This document shows, piece after piece, positions 42,883-54,456 of a stretch of 64,000 nucleotides of DNA. Made by a program: the position numbers and the translations under genes. The DNA is taken from positions 1 through 64,000 of the forward strand of contig JAQWTI010000039.1 of the NCBI GenBank assembly GCA_029242745.1, given 5' to 3'. Source of the stretch: Acidimicrobiales bacterium (GTDB lineage Bacteria; Actinomycetota; Acidimicrobiia; Acidimicrobiales; MedAcidi-G1). A model generated the notes under the pieces. It was given only the letters and a program-made list of their open reading frames with translations, was not told the DNA's origin and searched no databases. Position 1 is the stretch's first letter. Each line of letters begins with the position of its first letter.

Positions 42883-44439
42883 ATGGCCGATCGTAAGATG
42901 ACCGAACGTCTCGATGACCTAAACGAGCGTCGCGAGGCGGCGACACACGCCGGTTCCGACCGGGCTGTCAAACGTCAGCATGAGAAGGGAAAGATGCTGG
43001 CCCGTGAACGGATTGATTACCTGCTCGATCCGGGGTCCTTCCACGAACTTGACATGCTGGCTCGGCATCGGGCTCATGAAAGTGGTGTTGAGGAGCGCCC
43101 CTACACCGATGGTGTGGTAACAGGGTGGGGCACTATTGATGGGCGGAAGGTCTTTCTTTTCTCCCAAGACTTCACCGTGTTCGGTGGGGCCCTTGGTGAG
43201 GTGTTCGCTGAGAAGATTCACAAGGTGATGGATTTGGCACTCAGCGTTGGTGCTCCGATGATTGGGCTAAACGATGGAGCCGGAGCTCGCATCCAAGAAG
43301 GTGTGGTTGGCCTCGATGGCTACGGCGGAATCTTCTGGAGAAATGTTCAGGCCTCTGGGGTGATTCCGCAGATAAGTGTCATTCTTGGACCCTGTGCCGG
43401 GGGTGCTGTTTACAGTCCCGCTATGACCGACTTCATTTTCATGGTCCGGGAGAAGTCGCACATGTTCATCACCGGCCCGGACGTTGTCAAGACAGTGACC
43501 GGTGAGGAGGTGACACTTGAAGAACTTGGAGGTGCTGGAAGCCATTCAACCAAGTCAGGTGTAGCCACCTTTGTGTGTGAGAACGAGCAAGAGGTTCTCG
43601 ACGAAGTCAAGGTGTTGCTTGCTCAGCTCCCGTCAAACAACCTGGAAAATGCCCCAGTCGCCGAGAGTGATGACCCCGCTGACCGTCGCTGCGTCGAACT
43701 GAACAATCTCATGCCAGATAGTTCAAATATTCCCTACGACATGCGGATTGTCATCGAGACTGTGCTCGATGACAATGACTTCCTCGAGTACCACGCCGCC
43801 TGGGCAGGGAATATTGTTTGTGGCTTCGGGAGACTTGACGGTTGCAGCGTCGGTGTGGTCGCTAACCAGCCCATGCACTTCGCTGGGGTGCTCGACATTG
43901 AGGCATCAGAGAAGGCAGCCCGGTTCGTCCGGACGTGCGATGCCTTTAACATCCCGATTATTACCTTCGTAGACGTACCTGGCTTCCTGCCCGGTGTCGA
44001 CCAGGAATACGGTGGGATCATTCGCCACGGGGCCAAGTTGCTATACGCCTACTGTGAGGCCACCGTCCCGCGAATACAGGTAATTACCCGTAAGGCCTAC
44101 GGTGGGGCTTATGTGGTGATGGATTCCAAGTCAGTTGGTTCCGATCTGTCGCTGGCCTGGCCGACTGCCGAGTTGGCTGTAATGGGCCCACAGGGTGCAG
44201 TCGAAGTTGTCCACCGTCGAGAACTCCAAGATGCCACCGATCCAGACTCTCGACGAGCCGAATTGGTCAACGAGTACACAGAGAAGTTTGCCAACCCGTA
44301 TGTGGCGGCTGAGCGGGGCTATGTCGATGATGTGATTGACCCGGCCGATACCCGGGTCAAGTTGGTGGCGGGCCTCCGGATGCTGGCGACAAAGAAGGAA
44401 GATCTCCCTCGCCGCAAGCACGGAAACGTTCCCCTCTAG
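42883..44439 (+). CDS. pccB: Acyl-CoA (propionyl-CoA) carboxylase beta subunit
   Basis: Carboxyltransferase subunit, 518 residues, that moves carboxyl from biotin to an acyl-CoA. It shows [34 protein letters not shown], the oxyanion [10 protein letters not shown] and [12 protein letters not shown] in the N-domain, and [29 protein letters not shown] and [12 protein letters not shown] in the C-domain. Actinobacterial members act on acetyl- or propionyl-CoA; the epimerase nearby favours propionyl-CoA. The epsilon subunit gene follows. A biotinylated alpha subunit is not in the window. Confidence 0.94.
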   Translation: MADRKMTERLDDLNERREAATHAGSDRAVKRQHEKGKMLARERIDYLLDPGSFHELDMLARHRAHESGVEERPYTDGVVTGWGTIDGRKVFLFSQDFTVFGGALGEVFAEKIHKVMDLALSVGAPMIGLNDGAGARIQEGVVGLDGYGGIFWRNVQASGVIPQISVILGPCAGGAVYSPAMTDFIFMVREKSHMFITGPDVVKTVTGEEVTLEELGGAGSHSTKSGVATFVCENEQEVLDEVKVLLAQLPSNNLENAPVAESDDPADRRCVELNNLMPDSSNIPYDMRIVIETVLDDNDFLEYHAAWAGNIVCGFGRLDGCSVGVVANQPMHFAGVLDIEASEKAARFVRTCDAFNIPIITFVDVPGFLPGVDQEYGGIIRHGAKLLYAYCEATVPRIQVITRKAYGGAYVVMDSKSVGSDLSLAWPTAELAVMGPQGAVEVVHRRELQDATDPDSRRAELVNEYTEKFANPYVAAERGYVDDVIDPADTRVKLVAGLRMLATKKEDLPRRKHGNVPL

Positions 44440-44464
44440 GGCCTCGGGCAAAAGGAATCGGGCC

Positions 44465-44659
44465 ATGAAGTCTGAAAAGTCGGGTATCAGTGTCACCGCA
44501 GAGGGTGCAACGGCGCAGGAACTGGCGGCCATCCTTGCGGCGGTTGAGGCCCTGTGGCCGAAGCCTGGAAGCGAAGCGCGTACACCTGCTAGTCCAGGCG
44601 CCTGGCGGTTCTCGGGTCGGTGGTGGTCCGCTGGCGACCTGCCGATTCGGCGCTGGTAG
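44465..44659 (+). CDS. Acyl-CoA carboxylase epsilon subunit
   Basis: A 64-residue protein, 25 bases after the beta subunit. The short helical core ATAQELAAILAAVEALW and the tail with Trp residues (SPGAWRFSGRWW) match the small epsilon subunits that, in actinobacteria, stimulate the alpha-beta carboxylase complex. The family is short and weakly conserved, so position carries much of the evidence. Confidence 0.82.
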   Translation: MKSEKSGISVTAEGATAQELAAILAAVEALWPKPGSEARTPASPGAWRFSGRWWSAGDLPIRRW

Positions 44660-44680
44660 GACGGGCTTGTATAACCAGTT

Positions 44681-45385
44681 TCAGCTTGGCTCACTCAGCC
44701 AGTCAGGGCCAGCCATAGTTACCAGATCTCTGAGCCTGTTGAGATATTCCTTGCGCGAGATCTCGGAGGCCCCCAGACGGGTCAGGTGCGGTGTGCACCA
44801 CTGAACATCGACTAGGCATTGGGTTTCTGTACAGCCGTCTGTCCAATTGGCCATAAATCCAACGAGAGCGTGCAGAGCTACTTTCGAGGCATCAGTCCGG
44901 TGGTGGAACATCGATTCTCCAGCGAATAAGCCACCGATGGCTACTCCGTAGAGGCCGCCAGCCAAGCCGTCCTCATCCCACGCTTCGAATGAGTGGGCCC
45001 AACCAAGTTGGTGTAACTCCCTGTAAGCGCTGGTCATGCTTTCGTCAATCCAGCCGTGTTTACGGGAGGGATCAGCGCAAGCGACCATCACATCGGTGAA
45101 GGCGGTATTAATCCTGATCTCATACCGGTGTAACGAGCGCTTAAGCGACCGTGACAACCTCAGGTTGTCAATCTCAAGAACTCCACGCGGGTTGGGTGAC
45201 CACCAGGCCATCGGTCCACCCGATTCGACAGGCATCGGGAATAGTCCAGACCTGTAGGCGGCCAGCAGCGTGCCCGGGTTTATATCTGCACCCACACCGA
45301 CGATCCCGTGAGCGTTGGCCGTTTCGGCTTGAGGGAACACCCAACTACTAGGTGGAGGTTCGACTGGTCGATGCGCCCTAAGCAT
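44681..45385 (-). CDS. aat: Leucyl/phenylalanyl-tRNA--protein transferase
   Basis: Adds Leu or Phe to N-terminal Arg or Lys, marking proteins for ClpS-ClpAP. The 234-residue protein has GVGADINPGTLLAAYRSGLFPM, WWSPNPRGVLE, WIDESMTSAYRELHQLGWAHSFE, GGLYGVAIGGLFAGESMFH and DVQWCTPHLTRLGASEISR, all typical. The length is that of the family. It converges on the carboxylase epsilon gene. Confidence 0.94.
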   Translation of the reverse strand: MLRAHRPVEPPPSSWVFPQAETANAHGIVGVGADINPGTLLAAYRSGLFPMPVESGGPMAWWSPNPRGVLEIDNLRLSRSLKRSLHRYEIRINTAFTDVMVACADPSRKHGWIDESMTSAYRELHQLGWAHSFEAWDEDGLAGGLYGVAIGGLFAGESMFHHRTDASKVALHALVGFMANWTDGCTETQCLVDVQWCTPHLTRLGASEISRKEYLNRLRDLVTMAGPDWLSEPS

Positions 45386-45411
45386 GGTTGGTGTACATGT
45401 TTTTGCGCTGG

Positions 45412-46227
45412 TTAGTCGACTTCGATGGTCACGGACCGGACGAAAACGTCCCGACTAGGGCCGCCGCCGTACTGTGAACTCTCATCCACCACGTAGAGCC
45501 CCATCATTGACTGCAGAACTTCAATGCCGTCTTCGTCTGCACGACCGAAAACGATGTAGGAGCCGTTGGCGTCCAGCAGCGCGGTCTGAGGACCAGCAGC
45601 GAAGAAGAATTGAGCGCCAGAGCTATCCGGCCCCGATGAACGTGCCATAACCAAGTCACCCTGTTGGTAGGCAAATGGGCCAAGGATTTGACCTGACGCG
45701 GTGGATAAAAACTGTCCACCCTCGTCAGGGATGTTGTAGCCGGGGCCCTGATCCGACCAGTCGTTGGTGTTTGGCGCACCACCCTGGATGATGTCAATCG
45801 AAGGGTCGAACCGAAACAGCATGGTGGTGTCGTAGTAGCCGTACCGGGACAGCACCACAAAGTTGTTTACCGTCTCAGGGGTACGGGCTTTGTCCAGGGC
45901 GACGCGGATCTTGCCTTCCGTGGTGTCGAAAACCGCTGTGTAGTTGACGCCAGGTTCCAAGCACCAGGTGGGACGGCTGTTGAAGGCCAGCCGTGGGGCA
46001 TCGGACTTGTCGGGTGCCGGACATTTTTCGGGGCTTGGCAGGGTCGGCGTGGCTGCTTGGTTGGAATTTGAGCCGGCAGTTCCCACCACGACGAAGGCCA
46101 AACTCCCCACCATCATCAGGGCTATCAAGCCTGCGACCACCCGGACGATGGTTCGGCGACTGCCCTGATTGGCAGATCTACTCCTGACTGGTCGTTGCTG
46201 TTTGGGGCGTTGAGACTTGTAGGCCAT
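45412..46227 (-). CDS. Membrane-anchored cyclophilin-type peptidyl-prolyl isomerase
   Basis: A 271-residue protein with a basic N-terminus and one signal-anchor helix (about residues 31-50), placing the rest outside the membrane. After a linker with CPAPDK, the cyclophilin domain reads DTTEGKIRVALDK, TVNNFVVLSRYGYYD, MLFRFDPSIDIIQGGAP and DLVMARSSGPDSSGAQFFF; the arginine in FRF and the SSGAQFFF strand match the active site, with a V/F variation. It likely folds exported proteins. It lies 26 bases from aat on the same strand. Confidence 0.88.
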   Translation of the reverse strand: MAYKSQRPKQQRPVRSRSANQGSRRTIVRVVAGLIALMMVGSLAFVVVGTAGSNSNQAATPTLPSPEKCPAPDKSDAPRLAFNSRPTWCLEPGVNYTAVFDTTEGKIRVALDKARTPETVNNFVVLSRYGYYDTTMLFRFDPSIDIIQGGAPNTNDWSDQGPGYNIPDEGGQFLSTASGQILGPFAYQQGDLVMARSSGPDSSGAQFFFAAGPQTALLDANGSYIVFGRADEDGIEVLQSMMGLYVVDESSQYGGGPSRDVFVRSVTIEVD

Positions 46228-46330
46228 GGGTCGGCACCTTACCGAATGACGTTGTGCACCGATCCCACAACTTGGGTCTCGTGTAATCCTGCATCAGTCA
46301 CTGTGTGGGCCGCCGCTAGCGTGGACCTCT

Positions 46331-47548
46331 GTGGCACTAGTAGTCCAAAAGTTCGGAGGTACCTCAGTCGCTGATGCGGAACGCATGCGCGAGGTAGCCC
46401 ATCACGTATCGCGTACCGTGCGGCGCGGCGATCAGGTGGTGCTCGTGGTCTCTGCGATGGGCAAGGAGACCGACGAACTGCTTCGATTGGCCGGCGAGGT
46501 CTCGGTGGTTCACCCTGGCCGCGAGATGGACATGTTGATCACAGCAGGTGAGCGCAAGGCCATGGCCCTGGTTTGTATGGCGTTGCATCACATTGGCATC
46601 GACTCGGAATCGTTCACTGGGAGTCAAGCCGGCTTTCTTACCGACAACAATCATCAGAACGCCAAAATCCTCGACGTCCGACCCAGTCGGGTCCAGGCGT
46701 CCCTGGATGCGGGACGAGTCCCGGTGATCGGTGGATCTCAGGGAGTATCTATTGATAATGACGTGACCTTTTTGGGTCGGGGTGGTTCTGACACCACGGC
46801 AGTGGCCATTGCCCACGCTCTAAGTGCTGACACGTGTGAGTTGTATACCGATGTGACTGGGGTGTTCACCACTGATCCTCGGGTAGTGCCGACGGCCCGG
46901 CGTATGCACAATGTCTCGTTTGATGAATTGCTGGAGATGACGGCTACCGGATGTCCGAAGCCGGCGATGCGATCAGTTGAATATGCGCGCACCCACGGAG
47001 TGCGTCTCCACGTCCGTTCTGCCTTCACTTGGCAGGAGGGAACTTGGGTCGATGAGGAGGTATCTAATATGGAACAGGCCATCGTTTCGGCGGTCACCCA
47101 CGATATGGCTGAGGCCAAGATGACGTTGGCGGGTGTGCCTGATCGGCCTGGGGTAGCCGCAAAGGTGTTTCGCGCACTGGCTGACCTAGAGGTCAACGTG
47201 GACATGATTGTTCAGAATGTTTCAACTCAAGGTGTTACCGACATCTCTTTTACCGTGCCGCATAACGATCTGCCCCGGGCAATGGAGCACACACAGCTTC
47301 TGGCTGATGAGCTAGGTGCTGGTGGAGTGACCGCCGACGACTCGATCGCTCGAGTAAGTGTGATCGGTGCTGGAATGCGGTCCAATCCGGGAGTGGCCGC
47401 CACCATGTTCGAAACTCTTGCGAACTGTGGGGTGAATATCCAGATGATTTCAACTTCAGCCATCCGGGTGAGCTGCGTTGTCGACGGGGACGAGGTGGAG
47501 AACGCAGTGAGGGCTTTGCACGATGTGTTTGGCCTAGCTGAGGACTGA
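46331..47548 (+). CDS. lysC: Aspartate kinase
   Basis: First step of the aspartate family (Lys, Thr, Met, diaminopimelate). The 405-residue protein has VVQKFGGTSVADAERM, VVSAMGKETDELL, GRGGSDTTAVAIA and YTDVTGVFTTDPR in the kinase half, and two ACT domains (VPDRPGVAAKVF; RSNPGVAATMFETL) for feedback control. GTG 46331 gives the family N-terminus. asd lies 2 kb downstream on the same strand, past two lipoprotein genes, not next to it as in most actinobacteria. Confidence 0.96.
   Translation: MALVVQKFGGTSVADAERMREVAHHVSRTVRRGDQVVLVVSAMGKETDELLRLAGEVSVVHPGREMDMLITAGERKAMALVCMALHHIGIDSESFTGSQAGFLTDNNHQNAKILDVRPSRVQASLDAGRVPVIGGSQGVSIDNDVTFLGRGGSDTTAVAIAHALSADTCELYTDVTGVFTTDPRVVPTARRMHNVSFDELLEMTATGCPKPAMRSVEYARTHGVRLHVRSAFTWQEGTWVDEEVSNMEQAIVSAVTHDMAEAKMTLAGVPDRPGVAAKVFRALADLEVNVDMIVQNVSTQGVTDISFTVPHNDLPRAMEHTQLLADELGAGGVTADDSIARVSVIGAGMRSNPGVAATMFETLANCGVNIQMISTSAIRVSCVVDGDEVENAVRALHDVFGLAED
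47054..47548 (+). CDS. Internal start for aspartate kinase beta subunit
   Basis: Inside lysC, GAGGAGG (47054-47060) precedes an in-frame ATG at 47069 by eight bases. This would yield a 159-residue protein starting MEQAIVSAVTHDMAEAK and made of the two ACT domains. Corynebacterium and Bacillus express such beta subunits from the same place, giving an alpha2-beta2 enzyme. The site and spacing are seen here; use of the start is inferred. Confidence 0.6.
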   Translation, partial: EEVSNMEQAIVSAVTHDMAEAKMTLAGVPDRPGVAAKVFRALADLEVNVDMIVQNVSTQGVTDISFTVPHNDLPRAMEHTQLLADELGAGGVTADDSIARVSVIGAGMRSNPGVAATMFETLANCGVNIQMISTSAIRVSCVVDGDEVENAVRALHDVFGLAED

Positions 47549-47626
47549 GACCTGCTTTCCTACCCACGTTGCCCTGTAGGCGGCCACCTCTCCCGGTATA
47601 CAGAGGATTCTGAAGGTGTTCCAATA

Positions 47627-48705
47627 ATGACATTTCCAAGACCGCTGCTACTCGGTCTATTCCTAGGAGCGTTACTGGTTCTAGCAGCCTGTGGTTCTGT
47701 GAGTACTGGAGCAGAACTCGCTACGGCAGCAGATACCGACCCTGTTGAGACCACGATATTTGAAGTGACGGTCACCACCGTTACGCCTGACAATGCCCGG
47801 AGCGGCTTTGTGTCTGATGTAGTGACCGCAAACCCGCTTCTCGATGGTTTGAATGAGGATGATCTGGGTTGCGTAGCCGACCACCTGTTGGACGACATGG
47901 ATCCAGCCGAAGTCGTGGCCTTGACACGTAACGGCCCCCGACCAGACCAGGCGGAGTCGGCTGTCTTCGCCCTCCGCGATTGTGATCTGGTGCTCTACGT
48001 GGTGGCCCTAGGTATTGGTGCGGCCCTCACCGACCATCCAGAAGCGTTGCCTGTTGACCCCGTATGTCTACTTGAGGGTCTGACTGACGATGATTTGGTC
48101 CCCTATCTACGCGCACGTTTCGAGACCGGTGCTGTGGACTTGGACGACGACGAAGCAATGGATCTGTTGATGGAAACACCAATGTTGGCTAACGCCATCC
48201 GATGTTCGACCGAGGCAGAGCTCTATGTGTACGACGATGCTCCCGCTCTGTGCGCTGGGTTGGCTGATCGCCTCGGCGATCTGACCGCGTTCCTAATGAA
48301 AATGGAGATCACCGCTGGCGGCGAGCCTGACCTATTCGCGATGGAGGGTGTATTTCAGATCACCAACCAGATATTTTCCTGGTTGACCGATCAGGTCCCT
48401 GCTGGGTTGCGAGATGACGCCGTGTTGGTGCGAGACACGACAGGCCGGATCAATTCTCTGATGGTTGAGGCCCTTGTCAATTTCTCAGACAACGTAGATC
48501 ACACCCCAGGCGACCGAGAGCAGAACGCCAGCAACGACGGTCTGATGGTGGCTTTTCTTGGCGTAATGGCGCAGATCACTGTTGAGTTGGAAGCCGACAT
48601 CGATGAGGTGGTGGCTGCATCGGCGCGTCTGGAGGACTGGACGGTCACTCAGTGCGGTGAGTCATCGTCGATGCTTTTTGATTTGCTCGCCGGGGTGGGG
48701 GCCTG

Positions 48706-48706
<1 letters not shown>
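47627..48706 (+). CDS. Predicted lipoprotein of unknown function
   Basis: A 359-residue protein with signal peptide and lipobox VLAAC (Cys 22). The rest is acidic and mostly helical; repeated DDL-type segments (LNEDDLGCVADHLLDDMD, LTDDDLVPYLRARFE) and several cysteines (CVADH, LRDCDL, PVCLLEG, AIRCST, ALCAG, VTQCGE) suggest disulfides outside the cell. I do not recognise a family. Its stop overlaps the ATG of the next lipoprotein by one base, so they are coupled. Confidence 0.82.
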
Positions 48707-50546
<1,840 letters not shown>

Positions 50547-50588
50547 TCTTGATCGCGGGGTGAAGTCCTACAGCCAGTGGTTATGTGG

Positions 50589-50840
50589 TCAGGGCGGGTT
50601 AGTTGTGTAGCGGGCTACCGCCTCTTCGAGAGATAGGCCCAGTTGATTGGCCAAACTTGCTAACCAGGCCAAGACGTCGCCTAGTTCGTGGAGTTGCTGG
50701 TCCGACGTGCCCTTACGGGTGGCCTGGGCCAGCTCACCAAGCTCCTCGCACAACCAGGCCACAGTGGCTGGAATCCCTCGGGCACGGTCAACATCTCCGT
50801 AGAGGTCTTCCATGAGTGACTGCACTTCAGCAAGTTCCAT
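50589..50840 (-). CDS. MazG-like nucleotide pyrophosphohydrolase
   Basis: An 83-residue all-helical protein of the MazG/dUTPase-like superfamily. The metal motif LCEELGELAQA (ExxE) and a second acidic pair in HELGDVLAWLASLANQLG fit a single MazG domain. Such small forms hydrolyse non-canonical or excess NTPs. The frame allows a GTG start at 50861 adding seven residues; neither start has a clear Shine-Dalgarno. Confidence 0.82.
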   Translation of the reverse strand: MELAEVQSLMEDLYGDVDRARGIPATVAWLCEELGELAQATRKGTSDQQLHELGDVLAWLASLANQLGLSLEEAVARYTTNPP

Positions 50841-50893
50841 GAGGTGGACGGTATCGGTCACCGTTTAGGTCTGGAGGCATCCACCCATCGCGC

Positions 50894-51259
50894 GTGTGTT
50901 CGATCCACACTCACTGTGTGTTCTCAAACAGTTCGCTTCCTGACGGCCCAGCCGATAATGGTCTGATCTCTGATTTTCAGGCCACACAGGTCCTCCGGGC
51001 ACTGGACGCTCTCGACGAGTTGGAGGCAGCAGCCGTCAAGTTGGTACGAGCTGAGTTGGCGGCTGGGCCAGCGCTCGACGGACTAATCGCTGACCCACTG
51101 ACTGAGGGGACTCGTCTAGATCTGTTGTGCCTAGTTGACACAATGGCTGTCGACGTTCTGGGCGTGTTCGGCCGAGGTGAAATGTTGCAACGTCTTGTTG
51201 GTGAGGCACCTCCAGGTGGAGCGCGCGACGCGTTGGCTGAGCACCTGTCAGGTTCCTGA
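50894..51259 (+). CDS. Hypothetical small helical protein
   Basis: Up to 121 residues with no family I recognise. From about residue 28 it is strongly helical and Leu/Ala-rich (ATQVLRALDALDELEAAAVKLVRAEL, split by no cysteine), ending ARDALAEHLSGS. It fills the gap between two opposing genes and its codon use looks like that of its neighbours. The GTG start is uncertain and the first 20 residues may not be translated. Confidence 0.5.
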   Translation: MCSIHTHCVFSNSSLPDGPADNGLISDFQATQVLRALDALDELEAAAVKLVRAELAAGPALDGLIADPLTEGTRLDLLCLVDTMAVDVLGVFGRGEMLQRLVGEAPPGGARDALAEHLSGS

Positions 51260-51269
51260 CTTCAAGTAT

Positions 51270-51779
51270 TCAGGTCACAATCGGTGGGATAGGTCGGGCC
51301 AACCCTTCTACCGATTCGGCGTAGGGAAGAGCGAGTAACCCGGCAGGTGGCAACAGCAACTTTCGGTCACGTGACCCACCACCGACTACTACTCGGCTAC
51401 GAGCCATCACAGCGGTATCAATCCAGATGGGAATATTGCAGCCGGCGGGCAGACCGAACGGCGTAACGCCACCGATCTGCATACCGGTAATTCTCGTTGT
51501 CTCGTCAGCACTAGCGAACGAAGCCTTGCGGGTGCCTAGCCGACGGCGGACTGTTCCATTGACGTCGAGCCGTTGGGTTGCCAGAACCAGGCATAGGGCA
51601 ACAGGGGCTACTTCACCGTCGCGTGCCTTTCCAGCAACGAGGATGGCGTTGGCTGAGTCAGAGAGATCAATGTCATAGGCGGCACAAAAGGCGGCGGTAT
51701 CAGCCAAGGCCGGGTCACATGCCATTACCTCGTACTCAATGTCGAGGGTCAGCAATTGTTCGAGGAAAGAGTCGGTCAT
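51270..51779 (-). CDS. YbaK/EbsC-type aminoacyl-tRNA deacylase
   Basis: A 169-residue protein of the YbaK/ProX fold, which clears mischarged tRNAs such as Cys- or Ala-tRNA-Pro. Marks are ANAILVAGKARDGEVAPVALCLV, a DVNGTVRRRLGTRKASFAS segment with the catalytic-type lysine, GMQIGGVTPFGLP and PIWIDTAVM. It starts inside the stop of the transporter gene (ATGA), so both are on one transcript. Confidence 0.88.
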   Translation of the reverse strand: MTDSFLEQLLTLDIEYEVMACDPALADTAAFCAAYDIDLSDSANAILVAGKARDGEVAPVALCLVLATQRLDVNGTVRRRLGTRKASFASADETTRITGMQIGGVTPFGLPAGCNIPIWIDTAVMARSRVVVGGGSRDRKLLLPPAGLLALPYAESVEGLARPIPPIVT

Positions 51780-52693
51780 AACTGCCTTGGTGGCTCAGGA
51801 TCGACCTCACGAGCCGGGCCAGTTAAGCCGTAGAAAACTGACGCCACTACAACAGCACCACCGATAAATGTCAACGTGGCTGGCACTTCGTCAAACCACA
51901 GCCATACCCCGAGTGACGCTGCGACCGTCTCCACCGGTGTAAATAGGCTCACCTCTGCTGGAGGGGCATAGCGGGTCGCAGTCGACATGCATAATCGCGC
52001 AATAGGTCCGAACAGCCCCCCCATGGCCAGAGTGGCCAACAGGGCTTGATTGGTCACTAGGGATATATCGGCAGGTATGGCAGTCATCAAGCAAGTGCAG
52101 GTGGCAGTGATTGCAACAATCAGGGTGCGAGGCAGGTCTCGGTACCTACGCCAGATCACCAGATTTGTGGCAAACACCATGATTGCCAGCAGGGCCACCA
52201 GGTCACCAGCGACCTGGCTGCCAGCCATGGAGCCTCCGACAATTATCACTATGCCGATAACTGTCAGACCGATGGCTCGCCAGGTCCGAGCCGAGGTGTG
52301 CTCATGGAGGGCGAACCTTGCTAGCACGGCAGCGAAGATAGGGCCGGAAGCGATGATGGCCACCACGTTGGAGGCTGCAGTGAGAGTTACCGCAGTTAGA
52401 AACGATGTAGTGCCAATTGCGCCCAGAATGCCAGTAATCATTAGGGGTTGGCGCCAGCGGACTATCTGTGGGCCAATTTCTCGTCCAAGAGACCGGACAG
52501 CCACACTCCAAGTCACAGGCGAGGAAAAGAGTCCGACCATGAAGGCGATTGTCCAGCCGTCTATGTCGGAGTCTTCTTCGGCTACCCGAATCAGCAGAGA
52601 ATCGGTTGAGACCACAAGCATCCCGGTGAAGGCCAGGAGCAGACCTAGACGTCGCCCAGATTGCGGGATCCGAGCGGCGAGGTTCAGGGCCAT
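51776..52693 (-). CDS. EamA/DMT-family transporter
   Basis: A 305-residue membrane protein with ten helices in two EamA halves. It starts LGLLLAFTGMLVVSTDSLLIRVAEE and shows the inner repeat break near residue 150. The final part holds FTPVETVAASLGVWLWFDEVP, the usual second-half helix 3-4. Substrate unknown; many relatives export amino acids or nucleobases. It is followed on the same strand by the YbaK-type gene. Confidence 0.86.
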   Translation of the reverse strand: MALNLAARIPQSGRRLGLLLAFTGMLVVSTDSLLIRVAEEDSDIDGWTIAFMVGLFSSPVTWSVAVRSLGREIGPQIVRWRQPLMITGILGAIGTTSFLTAVTLTAASNVVAIIASGPIFAAVLARFALHEHTSARTWRAIGLTVIGIVIIVGGSMAGSQVAGDLVALLAIMVFATNLVIWRRYRDLPRTLIVAITATCTCLMTAIPADISLVTNQALLATLAMGGLFGPIARLCMSTATRYAPPAEVSLFTPVETVAASLGVWLWFDEVPATLTFIGGAVVVASVFYGLTGPAREVDPEPPRQL

Positions 52694-52796
52694 TACTGGA
52701 CGCTAGCGGCGGCCTAGTGCTGGTCCGATTTTCTCAGCACCGGTTCTCAACTCCGGTTCTCAGCGTTGGACTTTTTAGATGGCAGAATAAGAGTCA

Positions 52797-54296
52797 ATGC
52801 GACAACCAAACGTTCTGCTGGTAACACTTGACCAGTGGCGCGGCGACTGCTTATCAGTGGCACGCCATCCGTCAGTATCCACCCCAAATCTAGATCGCCT
52901 GGCTGCTGATGGTGTCCGATTTGCGTCTCACTTTGCCCAAACTGCACCCTGCGGGCCTAGTAGGGCCAGCCTCCTCACCGGTACATATCAGCATGTGCAC
53001 CGGTCTGTCCTGAATGGAACCCCACTAGATAATCGTTTCACCAACGTGGCCCTTGAAGCACGGAGCGCTGGCTACGATCCGGTCCTATTCGGCCATACCG
53101 ACACTACGGTCGACCCTCGGACTGTGCCTGCAGCCGATCCACGGCTTGAGACTTATGAAGGAGCCCTACCTGGGTTTCGGGTCGGGCTCCATCTCCCAGA
53201 GCATCGTGAGTCGTGGTATCGGTGGTTGGAGTCACGGGGGCACGATGTGTCCGACCGCAAACGGTTTCTTCGACCGCGTGATGACGTACCAGTTCCCGAT
53301 GGCAGGGGGGCATCGTGGCCACCAGCACCCTTTGACGCTGACGAGACCGAAACAGCTTTTCTAGTCGGTGAGGTAATCGATGAGATTGGCCGCCTAGAAG
53401 TTTCAGGGGATCCATGGTTTATCCACGCCTCCATTTACCGTCCCCACCCCCCGTTCACCGTGCCGGCGCCTTGGCACGATCTGGTAGATCCGGCCACAGT
53501 CCCTCAACCAATTGTGGATGACGCCGGTAGGCACGCGTTTCTGGATGCTGCTCGATCGATGGGGGTATATCGACCACCTGTCGCTGAATTGGATGTTCGG
53601 CAGGTACGTGCCACCTATTACGGAATGATGGGCGAGGTTGATGCTCAGGTCGGTCGGTTACTTGGAGCCTTGGACGACTTTGGGGCCACTGACGACACGG
53701 TGGTGCTGGTTACCTCAGACCACGGTGAGATGCTTGGGGACCACAGCCTTATGTCTAAATTGGGTTTCTACGATGAGGCGTTTCACATTCCTCTGATTAT
53801 CCGGGCTCCTGGTTTCCTCGGTGAGAAGGTCGCCGGACGGGTAGTAGATGGTTTTACTGAAAACGTTGATGTGATGCCTACGTTGTTGGACCTGATCGGG
53901 TCCCAGGTGCCCCGGCAGTGTCAAGGACAGTCGTTGAGGCCTTTTCTTGATGGTTCGGTTGGCGAGGGCGCTGTCCCGGATAACTGGCGTGCAGCGGTGC
54001 ACTGGGAGTTTGACTTTCGGGCGTGGGCTGGTTCCGAATCGTTGAGAGGGGTGCCCGGCCACCTTTGCAATCTTGCGGTGCATCGCGATCACCAAGGAAA
54101 GTACGTCCATTTCGCTGGGTTGCCGAATCTGTTCTTCGATTTAGTCAACGATCCGAATGAGCAGGATCTCTACACCGACCACCTGCAGATGTCTAGGTAC
54201 GCAGCAGCCCTACTGGACTGGCGTATGGCTACCGATGAGCAGGACCTCTCAGATCACCTCGCTGTGCCCGGTGGGATGATCGTCCTTGGCGGTTGA
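52797..54296 (+). CDS. Sulfatase/phosphonate-monoester-hydrolase-type enzyme (FGly family)
   Basis: A 499-residue alkaline-phosphatase-superfamily hydrolase. The N-terminus NVLLVTLDQWRGDC gives metal ligands Asp 12 and Gln 13. Cys 52 in PCGPSRASLLTG is the CxPSR site that formylglycine-generating enzyme turns into formylglycine. VTSDHGEMLGDHSL supplies Asp 308 and His 309. The Asp-Gln pair in place of Asp-Asp recalls bacterial phosphonate monoester hydrolases, which also cleave phosphodiesters and sulfates. No signal peptide is seen, so it acts in the cytoplasm. No formylglycine-generating enzyme gene is in the window. Confidence 0.88.
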   Translation: MRQPNVLLVTLDQWRGDCLSVARHPSVSTPNLDRLAADGVRFASHFAQTAPCGPSRASLLTGTYQHVHRSVLNGTPLDNRFTNVALEARSAGYDPVLFGHTDTTVDPRTVPAADPRLETYEGALPGFRVGLHLPEHRESWYRWLESRGHDVSDRKRFLRPRDDVPVPDGRGASWPPAPFDADETETAFLVGEVIDEIGRLEVSGDPWFIHASIYRPHPPFTVPAPWHDLVDPATVPQPIVDDAGRHAFLDAARSMGVYRPPVAELDVRQVRATYYGMMGEVDAQVGRLLGALDDFGATDDTVVLVTSDHGEMLGDHSLMSKLGFYDEAFHIPLIIRAPGFLGEKVAGRVVDGFTENVDVMPTLLDLIGSQVPRQCQGQSLRPFLDGSVGEGAVPDNWRAAVHWEFDFRAWAGSESLRGVPGHLCNLAVHRDHQGKYVHFAGLPNLFFDLVNDPNEQDLYTDHLQMSRYAAALLDWRMATDEQDLSDHLAVPGGMIVLGG

Positions 54297-54456
54297 CCAA
54301 ACGCCATATCGGGCACGCTGAGGTGCAGACTCAAACCAGTATCACCGATTGGTTTCCTCGTGTCCCAAAGTGGTGAGAGGCCTTGTGCTGCTCGGAGGCC
54401 AGTGAGATACCTTGGGTTTCTGGGCCTAATTGCAGATTGGATCGGAGAATGGGCTG

